DNA of 64,000 bases, from NCBI RefSeq assembly GCF_028389875.1, contig NC_084663.1, forward strand, positions 215,288,876 to 215,352,875. The letters run 5' to 3'. Under the pieces are notes generated by a model. That model had not been told where the DNA came from and did not search any database. It saw only the letters and a program-made list of their open reading frames with translations. Position 1 is the first letter of the stretch. Each line of letters starts with the position of its first letter. The stretch comes from Rhea pennata (Eukaryota; Chordata; Aves; Rheiformes; Rheidae). Of the stretch, positions 23,201 to 38,200 are shown piece by piece. The translations under genes were made by a program, and so were the position numbers.

Positions 23201-26200
23201 TAAATGTTTTTCATATTTAAGCTGTATGTGCAAGAAGATGAACTGATCCAAGGCTTTGAAGCTCTAACTTGGAGAAAAGCTCTGAGGAATTTAAAGGATT
23301 GTTTCCTGGAACAATTGGAAATAATAAAGATCATGTCATAAACAGTTTTGGTAACAATTGTCTTGAGGTTAGATTTCTATTGCTATCAAATACGTAACCC
23401 ACAGCATGAAAGAGATCATCACTCTATCTGAATTTATTTGTATCAACTCATGTAAAATCCGTTCTTTCTTTTGCCCCATAAGCTTCATGTCATCTGTTGA
23501 AAGATTTGTGATTTTCTTCTTTAGCTTGTAATTCCCCCTTCTCCCTCCCAGCTTAGTTTTTCTGCTTTTCATATTGCAGGAAACTTTAGCTAACTAAATG
23601 TGACTTGAGTAAATGAGAGTATTTGATACTTTTGGTGCTATTTTGGATGAATCATTTCTTTTCTGAGAAAATATTATTAGGTAACTTCAATCCAAAATTG
23701 CATGTTATTCTATTAGTAAAATAAATGCCTGAGCTACAGCTTCAGTAAGGCTTGCCTCAATCTTGCAAAATTTAAGACCATGAACTGTGTAATATGACAC
23801 ACATTATTACATTCTTGCAGGCAGGCAATACTGCCTCTCCTTAACAAAAACAAAAAAACAAAAAAAAAAAAAAAAAAGGAGAGAGGCTGTGTAATTGAAT
23901 GATCATACTTTAAAGCAAAATTGTGTATGCAATTATGATAGTGTGAATTGTTGTTTTCATATGTTCTTGACATAAACTTCTTCAATTTAGTTTTGTTTTC
24001 TGGCTGATCTCCTATGAACAGCCAAAAGAGAGAGACTTTTGCCTTCTGAATTTAATATTTGTAGCACCCTGTTGTTTTTGTGTTATTTTGGGGCTTTTTT
24101 AGCTGCCTTATGGGAAATGTCTAGCTCTGGTTGTAGAGCCATCTGAGAGCCTGAATAATAATGACTTGCCTTTTTATTTTAAGGCGCAAGGACATTAAAA
24201 TAGATTTTAAATGTACACGTCGCATTTTCCAGCATTTAAGATCTATTGTCAAGCAATGGAATACTTTCAGATTTTTGAACTAGTTTTATTTGTTTTTCTT
24301 TTTCCTTATGAAAAGATTGTGTAGTTCGTATGACCTTCCTTTCCTGCAATTTTCAAACCCTCCTAAAGAACCTCTCTCCTTGCAAAGCACATTTCCTCAT
24401 GCTGCAGAGGCTACCTGATGTTAGGTGGTGCCAGATCTGAAGCTGGCTGACCTCTGTATTTATAAATGTCAGGGGTATTTCACCCTTGCCTTTCAGACTT
24501 CATCTGCCTTTTTTAACCCTTGTTTAGGAGCTCACTTCAAGCAACACCCTTTAAGGGAACTTCTTGTGCAGCCTGAGCTATACTATTCTGTAGCAGTCAT
24601 CAGAATTCATTGTTTTTTACAGCTGTGTATTGACTGAATTCTTGATGGGTCTGTGTTTTTTGGCAAGCCTGACCTTGGTTGCAGTGTATGGGAGCTGTGA
24701 ATTCTGTCTCATCCAAACTGGATGTAGGCAGATGGAAGTGAGTTTTTGATGACCAAATGAATTTACAGAACCTTCAAAATATATATGTTTTAAGGTACTG
24801 TACTTATTTATGCACTTCTTTCAAAACAGCTTCCTATGGGTGAATCACTTCCTGTTAGTACATGTTGTAAAAGGACAGACATCAATATTCTTATGTCATT
24901 ATTTTTCTTTCTTCCAAAGTGTGTGCAGGGTACTACAGCTGGTATTACTGTGACTATTTCTTGTTAGTGTAGATAACTTTAATTTGCCTTATTTTGTCCC
25001 ATGCTTCTCTAGCTTACCATGAATTGAAGGTGTAGAATAACTATCAAGAACAAATAGGAATGCATACATGTGTTCTTTTACACTTGCATGATTGCCAAAG
25101 CCATGAACATCCAAGTTTATGAAACTACTGAAAGAATGATTGATAAAACGAGAGTGCAATTTCAATAATCAACGTTGTCTTGGTTCTTATATCCAACTTG
25201 CTACATAACATTGCATATGATTGCTTTGTAAGCATTGCTTATGGGGGGGGGGAAAGTAATATTATCAGTCCACTCATATATCCTGACACTATAATAAGAG
25301 TGTGAGGGAGTCTGTAGAATTGTAGCATTTCTTATGAGCTGGGTCTTAAGGTAAATACTGGAATTAAGTCTGTCAGAGATGTGCCTAATCACTGCCTCAG
25401 CTGAACTGTAAATGGTAATGTATTGGGTAAATGTATTCTCTCCATATCAAAACAGCAAAAGCTTATATTCTTTTTTCATAAATGAAGTGACTCTATGAAA
25501 TTGAGTGGATTTCAGGTTGGAGGGGAGGAACTGTTTCCTTGTGTTGTATTTGGTGAAACTTTTTCCATGTCAAGTGTGCGTTCATTTTAATCATGGGCTT
25601 TAAATAATAAAAGTGGAATGACAAAACTTTTAATGTTTTTTAGAGACTTGTGTGGAGTCCTTTTTTTCTTATATATATATAAAGAAGCACTTCTGTGCAG
25701 ATCAGGACTACCCTTGAGATGTCCCTTGAATATTTTCCCCAGCTTCTTACTGTGATTTCATGGTCCTTTACCTTTTTCTAGGTAGCTGTTGGCATTGTTG
25801 TCAGATAGGATGCTGGACTAGCTATGCCTTTGATCTAACCTGGTATGGGCTCTCTTAGATAACTGCAGAGCAGTTGATCCCCACTGAGGTATGCCCAGTA
25901 CATTGTGATATGTACAGACACAACTAGGTAACTGTAGAGAGCTTTCGGTGTAAAAGAACTTTACAACTGTTGGTGAAATGGTGTAGCTGCCAGGGGAAAA
26001 TGAGAGCAAAAAGAGGAAATATCTCTGGCTCTTCTGTGTGAACCATAATCACAGAATGGTTGAGGTTGGAAGGGACCTCTGGAGATCATCTAGTGCAACC
26101 CCCCTGCTTAAGCAGTGTCACTTAGAGCATGTTGCACAGTATCACATCCAGGCAAGGTTTGAATACCTCCAGAGAAGGAGACTCCACAATCTCTCTGGTC

Positions 26201-29200
26201 ACCCTGTTCCAGTGCTCTGTCACCCTCACAAGAAAGTAGTTTTTCCTCATATTCAGGTGGAGCTTCCTCCACTCAGGTGGAGTTTCAGTTTATGCCCATT
26301 GCCTCATGTTCTGTCTCTGGGCACCACTGAAAAGAGTCTGGCCCCATCCTCTTGACGCCCTCTCCCATTAAGGTATTTGTAGACATTGATAAGGTCCCTT
26401 CCCAGTCTTCTCTTCTCCAGGCAGAACAGGCCCAGCTCTCACAGCCTTTCTGCATAGGGGAGATGCTCCAGTATACTCTAATCATCTTCATTCATCCTCG
26501 TAGCCCTACGCTAGACTCTCTCCAGCTCCCTGTCTCTCTTGTACGGGGGAGCCCAGAATTGAACACACTACTCGATGCGGTCTTGCCAAAGCTGAGGAGA
26601 GGGCCAGGATCACCTCCCTCCACCTGATGGCAACACTCTTCCTGATGCAACCCATTGACCTTCTTGGCCACAAGGGTACATTGCTGGCTCATTGTCAACT
26701 TGTTGTCCACCAGGACCCCCAGATCCTTCTCTGCACAGCTGCTTTCCAGCCTGTGCTGGTGCATGGGATTATTCTTCCATAGGTGCAAGACTTGCCTTTG
26801 ATGAACTTCATGAGGTTCCTCTCTGTGCAATTCTCCAGACTGTCTGGGTCCCTCTGAATGGCAGCACTGTCTTCCAGTGGATCAGCCACTCCTCCCAGGT
26901 TTGTATCATCTGCAAATTTGCTGAGAAGGCACTTTGTCCCTTTGTCCAGATCATTGATGAATAAGTTGAACAAGACTGGACCCCTGGGGGATACCACTTG
27001 CTACAGGCCTTCAACTAGTCTCAGCACCACTGAGCACAACCCTCTGAGCTCTGCCTTTCAGACAGTTCTCAATCCACCTCACTGTCTGCTCATCTAGCCC
27101 ACACTTCCTGAGCTTGCCTATGAGGAGGTTATGGGAGACAGGGCCAAAAGCCTTGCTGAAGTCAAAGGTACACAACATCCACTGCTCTCCCCTCATCTAC
27201 CCAGCTAGTCATCCCATCGCAGAAGGCTTTCAGGTTTATTAAGCATGATGTCCCCCTTGGTGAATCCATGCTGACTATTCCTAATCACCTTCTTTTCTTC
27301 CAAATACTTGGAGATGGCACCTTGGATGAGCTGTTCCATCATTTTTTCCAGGGATGGAGGTGAGGCTGGCTGGCCTGTAGTTGCCTGGGTCCTCCTCCTT
27401 GCCCTTTTCGAAGACTAGAGAGACATTGTCTTTCTTCCAGTCCTCAGGCACCTCTCCAGTTCTTCATGACGTTTCAAAGACTATGGAGAGCAGCCTAGCA
27501 ATAACACCTGCCAGCTCCCTCATCACTTACAGGTGCATCCAATCAGGGCTTATGGATTTGTGGGTGTTAAGTTTGCCTAAGAGATCTCTAACCCTATCCT
27601 CCTTGATCAAAGGAAAATCTTCCTTTCTCTGGACTTTCTCATCTCCAGGTTCTGGGACTCCTGAGGGCTGCCCTTAGCAGTTATTACTGAAGGCATTCAG
27701 TAACTCTGCCTTCTCTGTATCCTTTGTTACCCAGGTCCCCACCTCATTCAACAGTGGGCCCACATTTTCCCTTGTCTTCCTTTTGCTACTGGTGTATTTG
27801 AAGAAGCCCTTTGTGTTGTCCTTGATGTCCCTTGCCAGATTTGATTCCAGATGGGCCTTAGCCTTCCCGATCACATCCCTGCATACTCTGACAATGTTCC
27901 TGTATTCCTCCCAAGTGGCCCATCTCTTTTTCCACATTCTATATGCTTTTTCTCTTCTGATTGAGTTTTGTCAGGAGCAACGTATGCATCCATGCAGGTC
28001 TCCTGCCCCCTTTGCTGGGCTCCTTAATCATAGGGGGATACACTAATCCTGAGCTTGGAGGAAGTGAGATACTTGAATATTAATCAGCTCTCTTGGACCC
28101 CTCCCGCCTTCCTTCTAGGGCCCACAGGAATTCCTTCAAGCAGGTCCCTGAAGAGGCCAGCGTTTGCTCTCCTGAAGTCCAGGGTGGTGTTCCTCCTTAT
28201 TGGCTTGCTTCCTCCACACAGGATCCTGAACTCCGTCATTCATGGTCCCTGCAGCCAAGGCTGCCCGCAACCTTCACATTTCCGACCAGTCCAATTGTAC
28301 AAGGTTTAGCAGCACACCTCTCCTTCTTGGCTCTTCTGCCACCTGTGTCAAATGCTCTGCAGGAACTTCCTGGACTGTTTGTGCCAAGCTGTGTTGTCAT
28401 TGCAATAGATACCAGGGTGGCTGAAGTCCCACATGAGAACCAGGGCCTGTGATCTTGAGGCTACTTCCAGCTGCCTGTAGAAGGCCTCATTGACTTCCTG
28501 TTCCTGATCAGGTGGCCTGTAGTAGACATCCACAACAGTTTCACCCATGTTAGCCTGCCCTTTAATCCTTACCCATAAGCTCTCAACTAGCTCTTCTTCC
28601 ACCCCTAGGAAGAGCTTGATGCATTCCAGTTGTTCTTTATGTGAAAGAAGTCCACCATCTTACATTCCTGGCCTGTCTTTCCTAGAAAGCATGTAGCCAT
28701 GCAGGACAGTGTTCCAGTCATGTGAGCTATCCCACCATGTCTTTGTAATTGCAATGAGATCATGGCCCTGCGACTGCACACAGATCTCTAATTCTTCCTG
28801 CTTATTCCCCACGCTGTGTGCATTGGTGTACAGGCATTTCAGAGAGGCAGCTGAGCAGGCAGGCTTCCCAGGAGGGGTGCAAGAGGATCCTCCATAGCCA
28901 TGTCCCATATGCACTTCCCTGGCTGCGTGCACCTGCTGGCAGCACCCTGACTGGCTGACTACCCTGTCTCTATAACTCTCCCCTTCCCCCATCTTTCCTA
29001 GTTTAAAGCCCTCCTTACCAGGCTGGCCAACGTTTTGGCAGAGATATGGATGCCCTGCTTAGTGAGGTGGATCCCATCTCTCCCCAGCAACTGTTGATCT
29101 TCAGGCAGGGTCCCATGGTTGTAGAAACCAAAACCCTGTCACCAACAGCAGTGGTGTAACGAGTTGTTAACTTAGAAAATCTGTCTACTTTTCCTCTCAT

Positions 29201-32200
29201 CCTTTCCCCCCTCACTGGCAGGTTGAGGAGAACATGACCGGGGCTCCCAGACCCTTGACCACCATCCCCAGAGCTCCGAAATCCTGTTTGATGGTTTCCA
29301 AATTGCCCTTGGTATCATTAGTGCCCACATGAAAGAGCAGCAGAGGGTAATAGTCCAATGTGTGGACAAACCTTGGTAGTCTTTCCGTAACATCTTGTAT
29401 TTGAGCCCCTGGCAGGCAACAGACCTTTCTAGACAAGAGGTGAGTTTGGCCGGTAGGTGCCTCCATCCCCTGCAGCTGGGAGTCACCCACAGCAATCACT
29501 CCTCATTTCTTGCAGGTGTTCCTGCAAGGCACAGGGTCTGTTGGCCTAGTTGCTTCCCTTGAAGTCATGCCGAGCTGCTCCTCAGCCTGGAGGGTACTAA
29601 GTCTGTTCCTCAAAGGCTGTTTACATAGTTCTAGGCATCAAATAACCTGATTTATGTAGTATTCTGGTTTTAAATGTTTCCTTTGGGTAGCTTAGCAGGT
29701 GTATATTCTGTTGGTTTTGGGGAAAATCATAAAGCAATTGCTGTCTTTATGTTCCTTAAGACCAATAAATTTTTATGTTTTAGTGACATGAATACTGCTG
29801 TAGGGGTAGAGGTTTTATTCCTTTTTCTTCAGAAAGATGATGGCTCTGAAGAATAAATTCAGTGACTTCTGTAGAGAATTCTCATTGCTTGTATCCTGTA
29901 TTGTGTGTTAAAACTTCTGAAAGAACACAGTTATAGAATTGCAGAAGTTTGTTTTAATTCTCTGGTTTTACTGATAAATTCTTGAGACCCACCTAAATAC
30001 AATTAAAAATTTGACCGTTAGAGTAATGATATAGGTAAGATAGAATACCAGTTTCTGAAAGATGCTGTTATCAATACACGTCACTGAATGCATCTTTCGT
30101 AGTTCATTTCGTAAATTTTAAATGTTTTTTAAATGTTTTCAGGACATACACTAATAATGAACTGAGTCCCACAACATAAAGTTTTGAGAAGACAATTAGG
30201 GAATATTGGTGATGGGTCATAGAATCACAGATCAATAAGGTTGGAAGGGACCTCCGGACATCATCTAGGCCAACCTCCCCGCTCAGCAGGGTCACCTAGA
30301 GCATGGTAGACAGGGTTGCATCCAGGCGGCCTTGAACATCTCCAGAGAAGGAGACTCCACAACCTCTCTGGGCAACCTGGTCCAGTGCCCTGTCACTCTC
30401 ACAGGGAAGAAATTCCCCCTCATGTTCAGGTGGAACTTCCTGTGCTTCAATTTCTGCCCATTGCCTCTTGTCCTGTCACATGGGACAACTGAAAAGAGTT
30501 TTTCCCTGTCCCCTTCACACCCTCCCTTCAGGTACTTGTACACATTGATAAGATCCCCCCTCAGTCTGCTCTTCCCCAGGCTGAAGAGGCCCAGCTCTCA
30601 CAGCCGTTCCTCACAGGGCAGGTGCTCCAGCCCTCTCATCATCTTTGTAGCCCTGCGCTGGACTCTCTCCAGTAGCTCCATGTCTCTCTTGGACTGGGGA
30701 GCCCAGAACTGGACACAGTAGTTGAGATGAGGCCTCCCCAGGGCTGAGTGGAGGGGCAGGATCACCTCCCTCCACCTGCTGGCAACACTCTGCCTAATGC
30801 ACCCCAGGAGACCATTGGCCTTCCTGGGCTGAAGGGCACATTGCTGGCTCATGATCAACTTGTCATCCACCAGCACTCCCAGGTCCTTCTCTGCAGAGCT
30901 GCTCTCCAGCAGGTCAGCCCCCAGCTTGTACTGGTGCTTGGGGTTATTTTTCCCTAGGTGCAGGACCCTGCACTTGCCCTTGTTGAACCTCAGGAGGTTC
31001 CTCTCCGCCCAGCTCTCCAGCCTGTCCAGGTCTCTCTGAATGGCAGCACAGCCCTCAGGTGTGTCAGCCACAAAATCCTCCCAGCTTGGGATCATCAGCA
31101 AACTTGCTGAGGAGACACTCTGTCCCCTCATCCAGGTCACTGATGAAAAAGTTAATCCCATAGCAACAATAGCTTAGCATCCATGTTTGAACGTAAAGAG
31201 CAATTTTGGACAGCAGTGAAAATGACTATTAAAGTTATATAATGGTGTAGATGATATTTTCCTCTAACCTGTGGAAGGGGTAGCACTTTTAAACTTTCTT
31301 TTTAATCTGTTCATGTCCTATATATATACTAAGCTGTGAAGGTGTCAAAAATGGCTGGGATTTTCTGACCAGGAGAAATACCCATTTTTGTTTGGCAGTT
31401 TGTGGTAAACATGGTCTTTGACTGTTTTGTACCCACCTTGCTAAAGATTAATGTGACCTGAAAGGACAAACTTTCTTTATGGTTTTATGATGTAGGCTTT
31501 ATTTTACTGTGCTTGTTTGCAGAGCTTTCCTGTGGGTGGGGAGGAAAGAAATACTGCTTTGAAGTTACGTTTTTTTGTCTGTCTTCCAACAGTAGAGATT
31601 GAGAATTAACCTGTGCTACCTGCCTTTGAAAACCTGTTCTACAGTCATTGTGTTCTTCCGTAACAGGTTTCGTGTTGTTGGAAAGTGTGTTAACGACTAG
31701 GTGAACTCATGAGGATATCAACAGCTGCAAGAGCTCTTGAATCTTTTATAAATAAGGATAAAGATAAGGAAGAGAAAGTACCATACAAATAACAGTTACA
31801 GTGTAGGCTAGTTTGTGTAGACTGGGATTTTGTAGGATGGAAGGAACTTGTTGCATTGTAGCACTAAAAATTGTTTGAGTCAGTAAGCTGCTGTAATGAT
31901 TTAAAGAACTGAATGGAGACCTTTAATCTTCTTTTGCAGAACCCCAAAACAAAAGAACAGATTGAAAGCTTGCTACAGAATGGAAAGCATAAAGAGTTAC
32001 GAGATCGCCTCTGCTGCAGGTTGACCTTTGGGACTGCTGGGCTTCGCTCTGCAATGGGAGCAGGCTTTTGCTACATTAATGATCTTACAGTGATCCAGTC
32101 AACACAGGTAAGTTCTATAGCACCATATGAGAGAACTGAATGATTTCACAGCAACCGTTTGGATCGTATGATGCGCCACTGAAATACAAGCTTGGCAGGT

Positions 32201-35200
32201 GAAACGCAGCAGCCATTCATTCAGTATCAGGTGATAGTATGAAATGTTTTAGGACTGGAACAAAATAGAGTGGCTTGAGCAGGTTTAACTGGACATTCTG
32301 GTAGGCAGAATGTAATCACTTCCACTGGAATTTGGCCAGTAGTCAAAGCCTATTTTACTGCTGTGAAGTTGGAAATCGTTAGCTGTCATAAGAACCTTTA
32401 GTATTTGGCAACAAACAAACAAACAAACCAAAGACCATCTTCCAACTAAATAAACCCCTTCTTTCATTTTTAGCCCATGTTGTGAACAACTATGCAAAAA
32501 AAACTACCCTAGGTAGCTGTAGCAGGTTTTAACAGGAAAATGAACAGGAAGTTCATGTTGATGAAGATGAAAATGTAGATTGACTGTGAAGATCATCGAT
32601 ATTGTAAATTGGTTTGCTTGTGGGTTAGATTTCCAGTAATAGTAGTTGCTAAAACTGGACTAGATAGTTGTAGAAAAGTACTGTTGTTAGGTGTACTGGC
32701 ATTATTGTAGCTCTGTCTGTAGCTCTCAACTTTTTTTAGTAGAAATGTAAGAAAGCAATTGAAGAGATGAACTGAAAATCTCAAACAACAAACCTTGTTT
32801 TCATGTTACACAAATCACTGCATTGAGAGATTGAGTCATGTTTTATTTATGATTTAACACTGCACATTTGGATTAGAATTCTTTGTTAAAAAAACAGTGT
32901 AGAATCATAGAATCATAGAATCAATAAGGTTGGAAGGGACCTCCGGACATCATCTAGGCCAACCTCCCCGCTCAGCAGGGTCACTTACAGCATGGTAGAC
33001 AGGGTTGCATCCAGGCAGGCCTTGAAGATCTCCAGAGAAGGAGACTCCACAACCTCTCTGGGCAACCTGGTCCAGTGATCCATCACTCTCACAGGGAAGA
33101 AATTCCCCCTCATGTTCAGGTGGAACTTCCTGTGCTTCAATTTCTGCCCATTGCCTCTTGTCCTGTCACATGGGACAACTGAAAAGAGTTTTTCCCTGTC
33201 CCCTTCACACCCTCCCTTCAGGTACTTATTGATAAGATCCCTCTCTTCCCCAGGCTTCTCTTCCCCAGGCTGAACAGGCCCAACTCTCGCAACCTTTCCT
33301 CATAGGGCAGATGCTTCAGTCCCTTCACCATCTTTGTAGCCCTACGCTGGACTCTCTCCAGTAGCTCCATGTCTCTCTTGGACTGGGGAGCCCAGAACTG
33401 GACACAGTAGTTGAGATGAGGCCTCCCCAGGGCTGAGTAGAGGGGCAGGCTCACCTCCCTCCACCTGCTGGCAACACTTTTCCTAATGCACCCCAGGAGA
33501 CCATTGGCCTTCCTGGGCTGAAGGACACATTGCTGGCTCATGGTCAATCTGTGTTTCTAGTTCTTCAGAGTTTGTACCAGAATGTTTTGGATTGGACTTC
33601 TTGACTTGTGTATACATAGGGAAATTTTGGACCTTTAACTTAGATGCTTAGCTCTTGAGTCTGCCATTTTGATAGCTATGTATTGGGTCTGGGGAATGTG
33701 ACATTGTTGCAGTATTGAGTAGGAAGTAAGCGTAGCACATTCGTATATTTAATTTTAGTTATATTCTGCTGTACCTGAATTTATTAGTCTTATAACTTGT
33801 TCAGAGCAATAACAGCTGATTCGTCAGGTAACCCAGGCAGGTTTTTTTTATTTTAGGAAAAAATTGGAAAGAGTCTTATGAAGTGGCTTTGCATGTGGGG
33901 TGAAGTTTTGACCATGGAGGCTGTAGCCGTACCTTCCTGCTCTTTTGCTAGAGATCAGGGTCCAAAGTGATGGTGGTAGTGCTAGGAATACATGGAGAGG
34001 GGCACAGAAGCTAGTACATGGAAATAAGCTGGATAGATGCTGCCGTGAGGTAATGATTGATGTCAGTGCTGTGGTAGGGAAGACTGGTGGCAGAGACACC
34101 CTCTTTTGAAACATCCTTTGCTTGAACCAGTTTTTAGTTTGCTTTGTCTTGCTGTTTAAATTAGTTAGCAACCAGAAGTACGACTTCCTGGACTCATTTC
34201 TTCAAATGTTTTATACCCTCCTGTGTCCTATCTGTTGATTTTGGTCTGGCATGGTAGAAGAGGGATGGAAAATGACCTGACTTTTGCCTATTGCCATCTG
34301 CTTATCTCTCAAGCAATGTGGGTTAGTTGTAGGTATGTTGATTATCCAAGGAAATCAACTTTTTGATTATATAAGGCTTAATCACCTTTGCTGCTCTTCA
34401 CAGCACTATTTTGTTCAGGATAGATTTATATGTTCTTTCTCAATGAACTTGGTCTCCTGTTGTCAGCTTTCTTTCCTACCTTTTCGATTAAAAACCTTGG
34501 AAGAAAGAGTTAATGGTGAACTGGTGAATGATCAAACGAGCTCCATGCTCCTTTTCTGTCTTGTAGTCTCATAATGACTTTTTTCTTATATTTGCTTAGT
34601 TTATTTTACCAGTGGCTTTTTCAGTTGATGGGTTCCTTTACCACATTTATTCCCTAAATAAGTAGATTAAATATTTAATCTTTGCAAGTAAACTTTATAA
34701 TGGATGAATTCAGAGTACGTTTCAAAATGATTTGATGTTGTCCAGGTTTTAGGCATATTAAAGAAGAGCCTGAGATTTAACACTAATTTATAGTAGTTGG
34801 ATTTTTAATATGCAAAATATGACTTTCTTCCACGCAAGTGAAAGAAGGGGGATGGAAAGAAAAAGAAGAGTTAAATACTTCTTTTTAAAATAAATAGCAT
34901 GGATGTTCCATAGTTCCTTTCCTTATGAACATGCGAAATACAAATGGGTTTGGATTGTGAATGTTAACCATACTTCAGGACTTTATATGCCCCCACCTTT
35001 ATACAGAAAATTCAGTGAACTGTGATGTATTTTTAACTGTTTAATATACTTGGAATATCAATAAAAATTGCAAGTTTTTGTTACGATAAAACTATTAAAT
35101 ATTTATCTGCTTTGTCAACACTTTTTCTTATGAATGGAACTTCAGCAATGAGATAAAATGTTCTATTATGTGATTTATGAACGTTTATTAAAATCTCTCA

Positions 35201-38200
35201 TCATAGTACTGTGTACTTAAACATTTTAAAATAATCCTCACTTAACTAGCTAATACTCTCATGTAAATCCTTAAATAGATATAAATGAAATACTTTGAGC
35301 CTATAGAAAACAAAGTAAAGTGATATGCTTAAAATTTGGAACAGCTAGGACTCTGCTAAAGTTGTTTGACATACTAGTAATGCCTAAATTGTACAAGTGG
35401 AATCCAAACTTTCCTTGGTAAAATGAAATTCCAATAGCTGTTGTTTGTACAGGCTTTTAAAGGAAGAGAAGTAGCATATTAAAGCTCATTAGCTGGCTTT
35501 AAAAAATGAACTTGCATTTTACCATTCTATTTTTCTTTTCAGTTTAGTCCCAAGTGTAATAGAAAATTTACTTTATATTTCTAACCTACATTGAGCACAT
35601 CTAGAATGATACTTCCTTCATTTTTGGCCTCGCTGGCCTCACCTCTTGAATGCTAAACTAATCTGCTGTAAGTACTGCAATGATATGAACAAAACTTAAT
35701 GTTGTGGTACAAGTGATCTTCACTGATCTGGTGGATTTTAAGGCAATGAGCTGAAGAGGTTAAACAAAAAATTGAAAGCTGGTAGCTTGCTGACAATGGT
35801 GGATTTGTTGCAACTATTGATGTTGTTTTAAACAAGTCCACTTACCTTAGAAGCAAAGTAAAAACCTTGATAGTGCAGAAGTTAGTAATGTAGAAGTTAG
35901 TAATAAAAAGTCACTTCACTTTTTTGGCCTCTGCAATCTGTTGAATTTGGAGCTGTTCATGCTCTAAGTGCCTGAAAATTGCATGCTGCTGTTGTGTTTT
36001 CAGTCTCTTGAAAGTGTGACTGAGGCTTGGATCAGTTTACTGATACACATTCTTGGCAGAAAGTGAAATGTTTCATTTTGGTCAGCAGGGAATCTCTCTG
36101 TGAGTTCAGTTTTGTGGGCCTTAGAGGTTACTGAAAGTAGCAAAGCGGCTGGAACTTACTTGCTCACTCTGTGGAGGTTCTATTTTTAGTTGCTTATGAA
36201 AGGAGCCTATCAAGCTAGAAAAAACAGTCTCTGGGAACCAGATTAAAACTTGTTTCTGAAGTAAGTTACGTCAGATTTAGTATGTTCATTTGCGTGTTTC
36301 TAGTGCTCTTCTTTCAGAATCTAATGACATAGGAAGAGTGGTGCTGAACCTTATCTAGAAATGGGTAACCTTGTCTCTCTAAATCAGTTTTTATCTGTTA
36401 CAGGAATAAATGGTGGTTCAAAGTAGACATTAGTATAATCAAATATGTTTTTCAATTAAAATAAAGCTTAATTAAGATGCATGTTTCAGTGCATGCTCTA
36501 TTTTTCGTTTACGTGATTATACTGATATTGTACAAAGTCAAATTCAGAAAGATATAAAATATCCAGAAGTTACTTTTGACTCTTCTGATGATCACGGATA
36601 CTTAACTTTTGCATAAAACCTAGATTTTCATGCTCAAATACTGCTTCTGTCCTATTGAACTAGTTGCTTTTATTAGTAGGTAGGTAATCCATCACTGACT
36701 TCTACAGTGATAAAACCAGTCAGCTTTGCATCATTGCTCTGAATTTGCTATTGCTATGTAAGCAAAGCTAAACAGATTGAAAGATCTAAATACAAGACTT
36801 CATAAAGTTGTTAATATCTCTTCAGTCATCTACCAAAAATCTTTCCGTTGCCTCCTTGATACCATCATTTTCCTGTCATTTTTCTTTTGAAATTGATCAC
36901 CAGGGACTGGACAAGCAAGAAGATTATTTAATACATGGGAGTAGAAGTAGACTAGAACCATCTATTTTAAGTATACTGTGAATTTTGCTTAAAAATATAA
37001 CCTGAATTGTGCATCAGTATAAATATTTGTAATACTTAATGCATCCAAAGTAATTTTTTAAAAATCCCCTGAGACAGTTACCATTTGTATGCTGATACTT
37101 GCTAATATGTTACTACACACTGGGTGATAATTAATGACAAGATGTTGACCAGTATATGTTTACTTTGGAAGCAATAGCTGAACATGAAACTATTCAAATA
37201 TCTCAGAATAAATTAGATGGGAACACTATCAAAATGAGAGTCCCATAAAGAGGAAAGAGAAACTCTTTTAAACAGGGAAACTTTTTTAAAGAAAGGAATT
37301 ATCCTGAGAGGTGGTGTTGGAGGTACTAACTGCCCTTTGAGAATGGGAGAGTAACAGCTGGAAAAAAATAGGTTTGAACTTCAGTAGCAGGTCAAGCTTC
37401 CAGAGAGACAGCCTGGTAGTAACAATTTTCTTGGCTAAGGAGAGCTTTAACTGTTGGTTAATGAAGCAGTGGGCCAAAATGTAAATGTGTGGGCTCTCAG
37501 AGCTTGGAGTCTCCTTTGAGTGCTAAAACCCTTGCCATCCCTATTAGAATTCTTGGTGCACTGTTAAACTTGTCATGGGGCTGAGACTCAAACAGCTGCA
37601 GGTATCTAAGATAATGCTACAGAAGTCCATGTCATCCTGCTGCTGAAAAAACAGAAAAAAGTGTATGTGACCAGTAACATGAGGGATGAATGCAGACTAG
37701 GAAGGTCCAAGAGAGAATAAAAGTGGAATTCTTAGAATTCAAATACTGAAGAGACTATATTTTCACAGACTCTCTGCTTTTTCACGTCTTCTCTCTGCTT
37801 TATTTTTATTTTTCTTCTGTAGCTCTAGCAGGGTCTTTGGGTAGTAACACATGCAGGAGGATGGTGCAGTCATCATTAATGTCTGCTGGGGGATCTTGAT
37901 TGGCTAACATGTTTAAAGAATTTTGTTGTTCTACTACGTATCACATTTTTTTTTCAGTCTAGGTAATTCTTAGCATGGATTCACCAAGGGGAAATCCTGC
38001 TTAACTAATCTGATAGCCTTATATGATGACACAGCTGGCTGGGTAGATGAGGGGAGAGCAGTGGACGTTGTGTACCTTGACTTCAGCAAGGCTTTTGGCC
38101 CTGTCTCCCATAACCTCCTCATAGACAAGCTCAAGAAGTGTGGGCTAGATGAGCAGACTGTGAGGTGGATTGAGAACTGGCTGAAAGGCAGAACTCAGGG

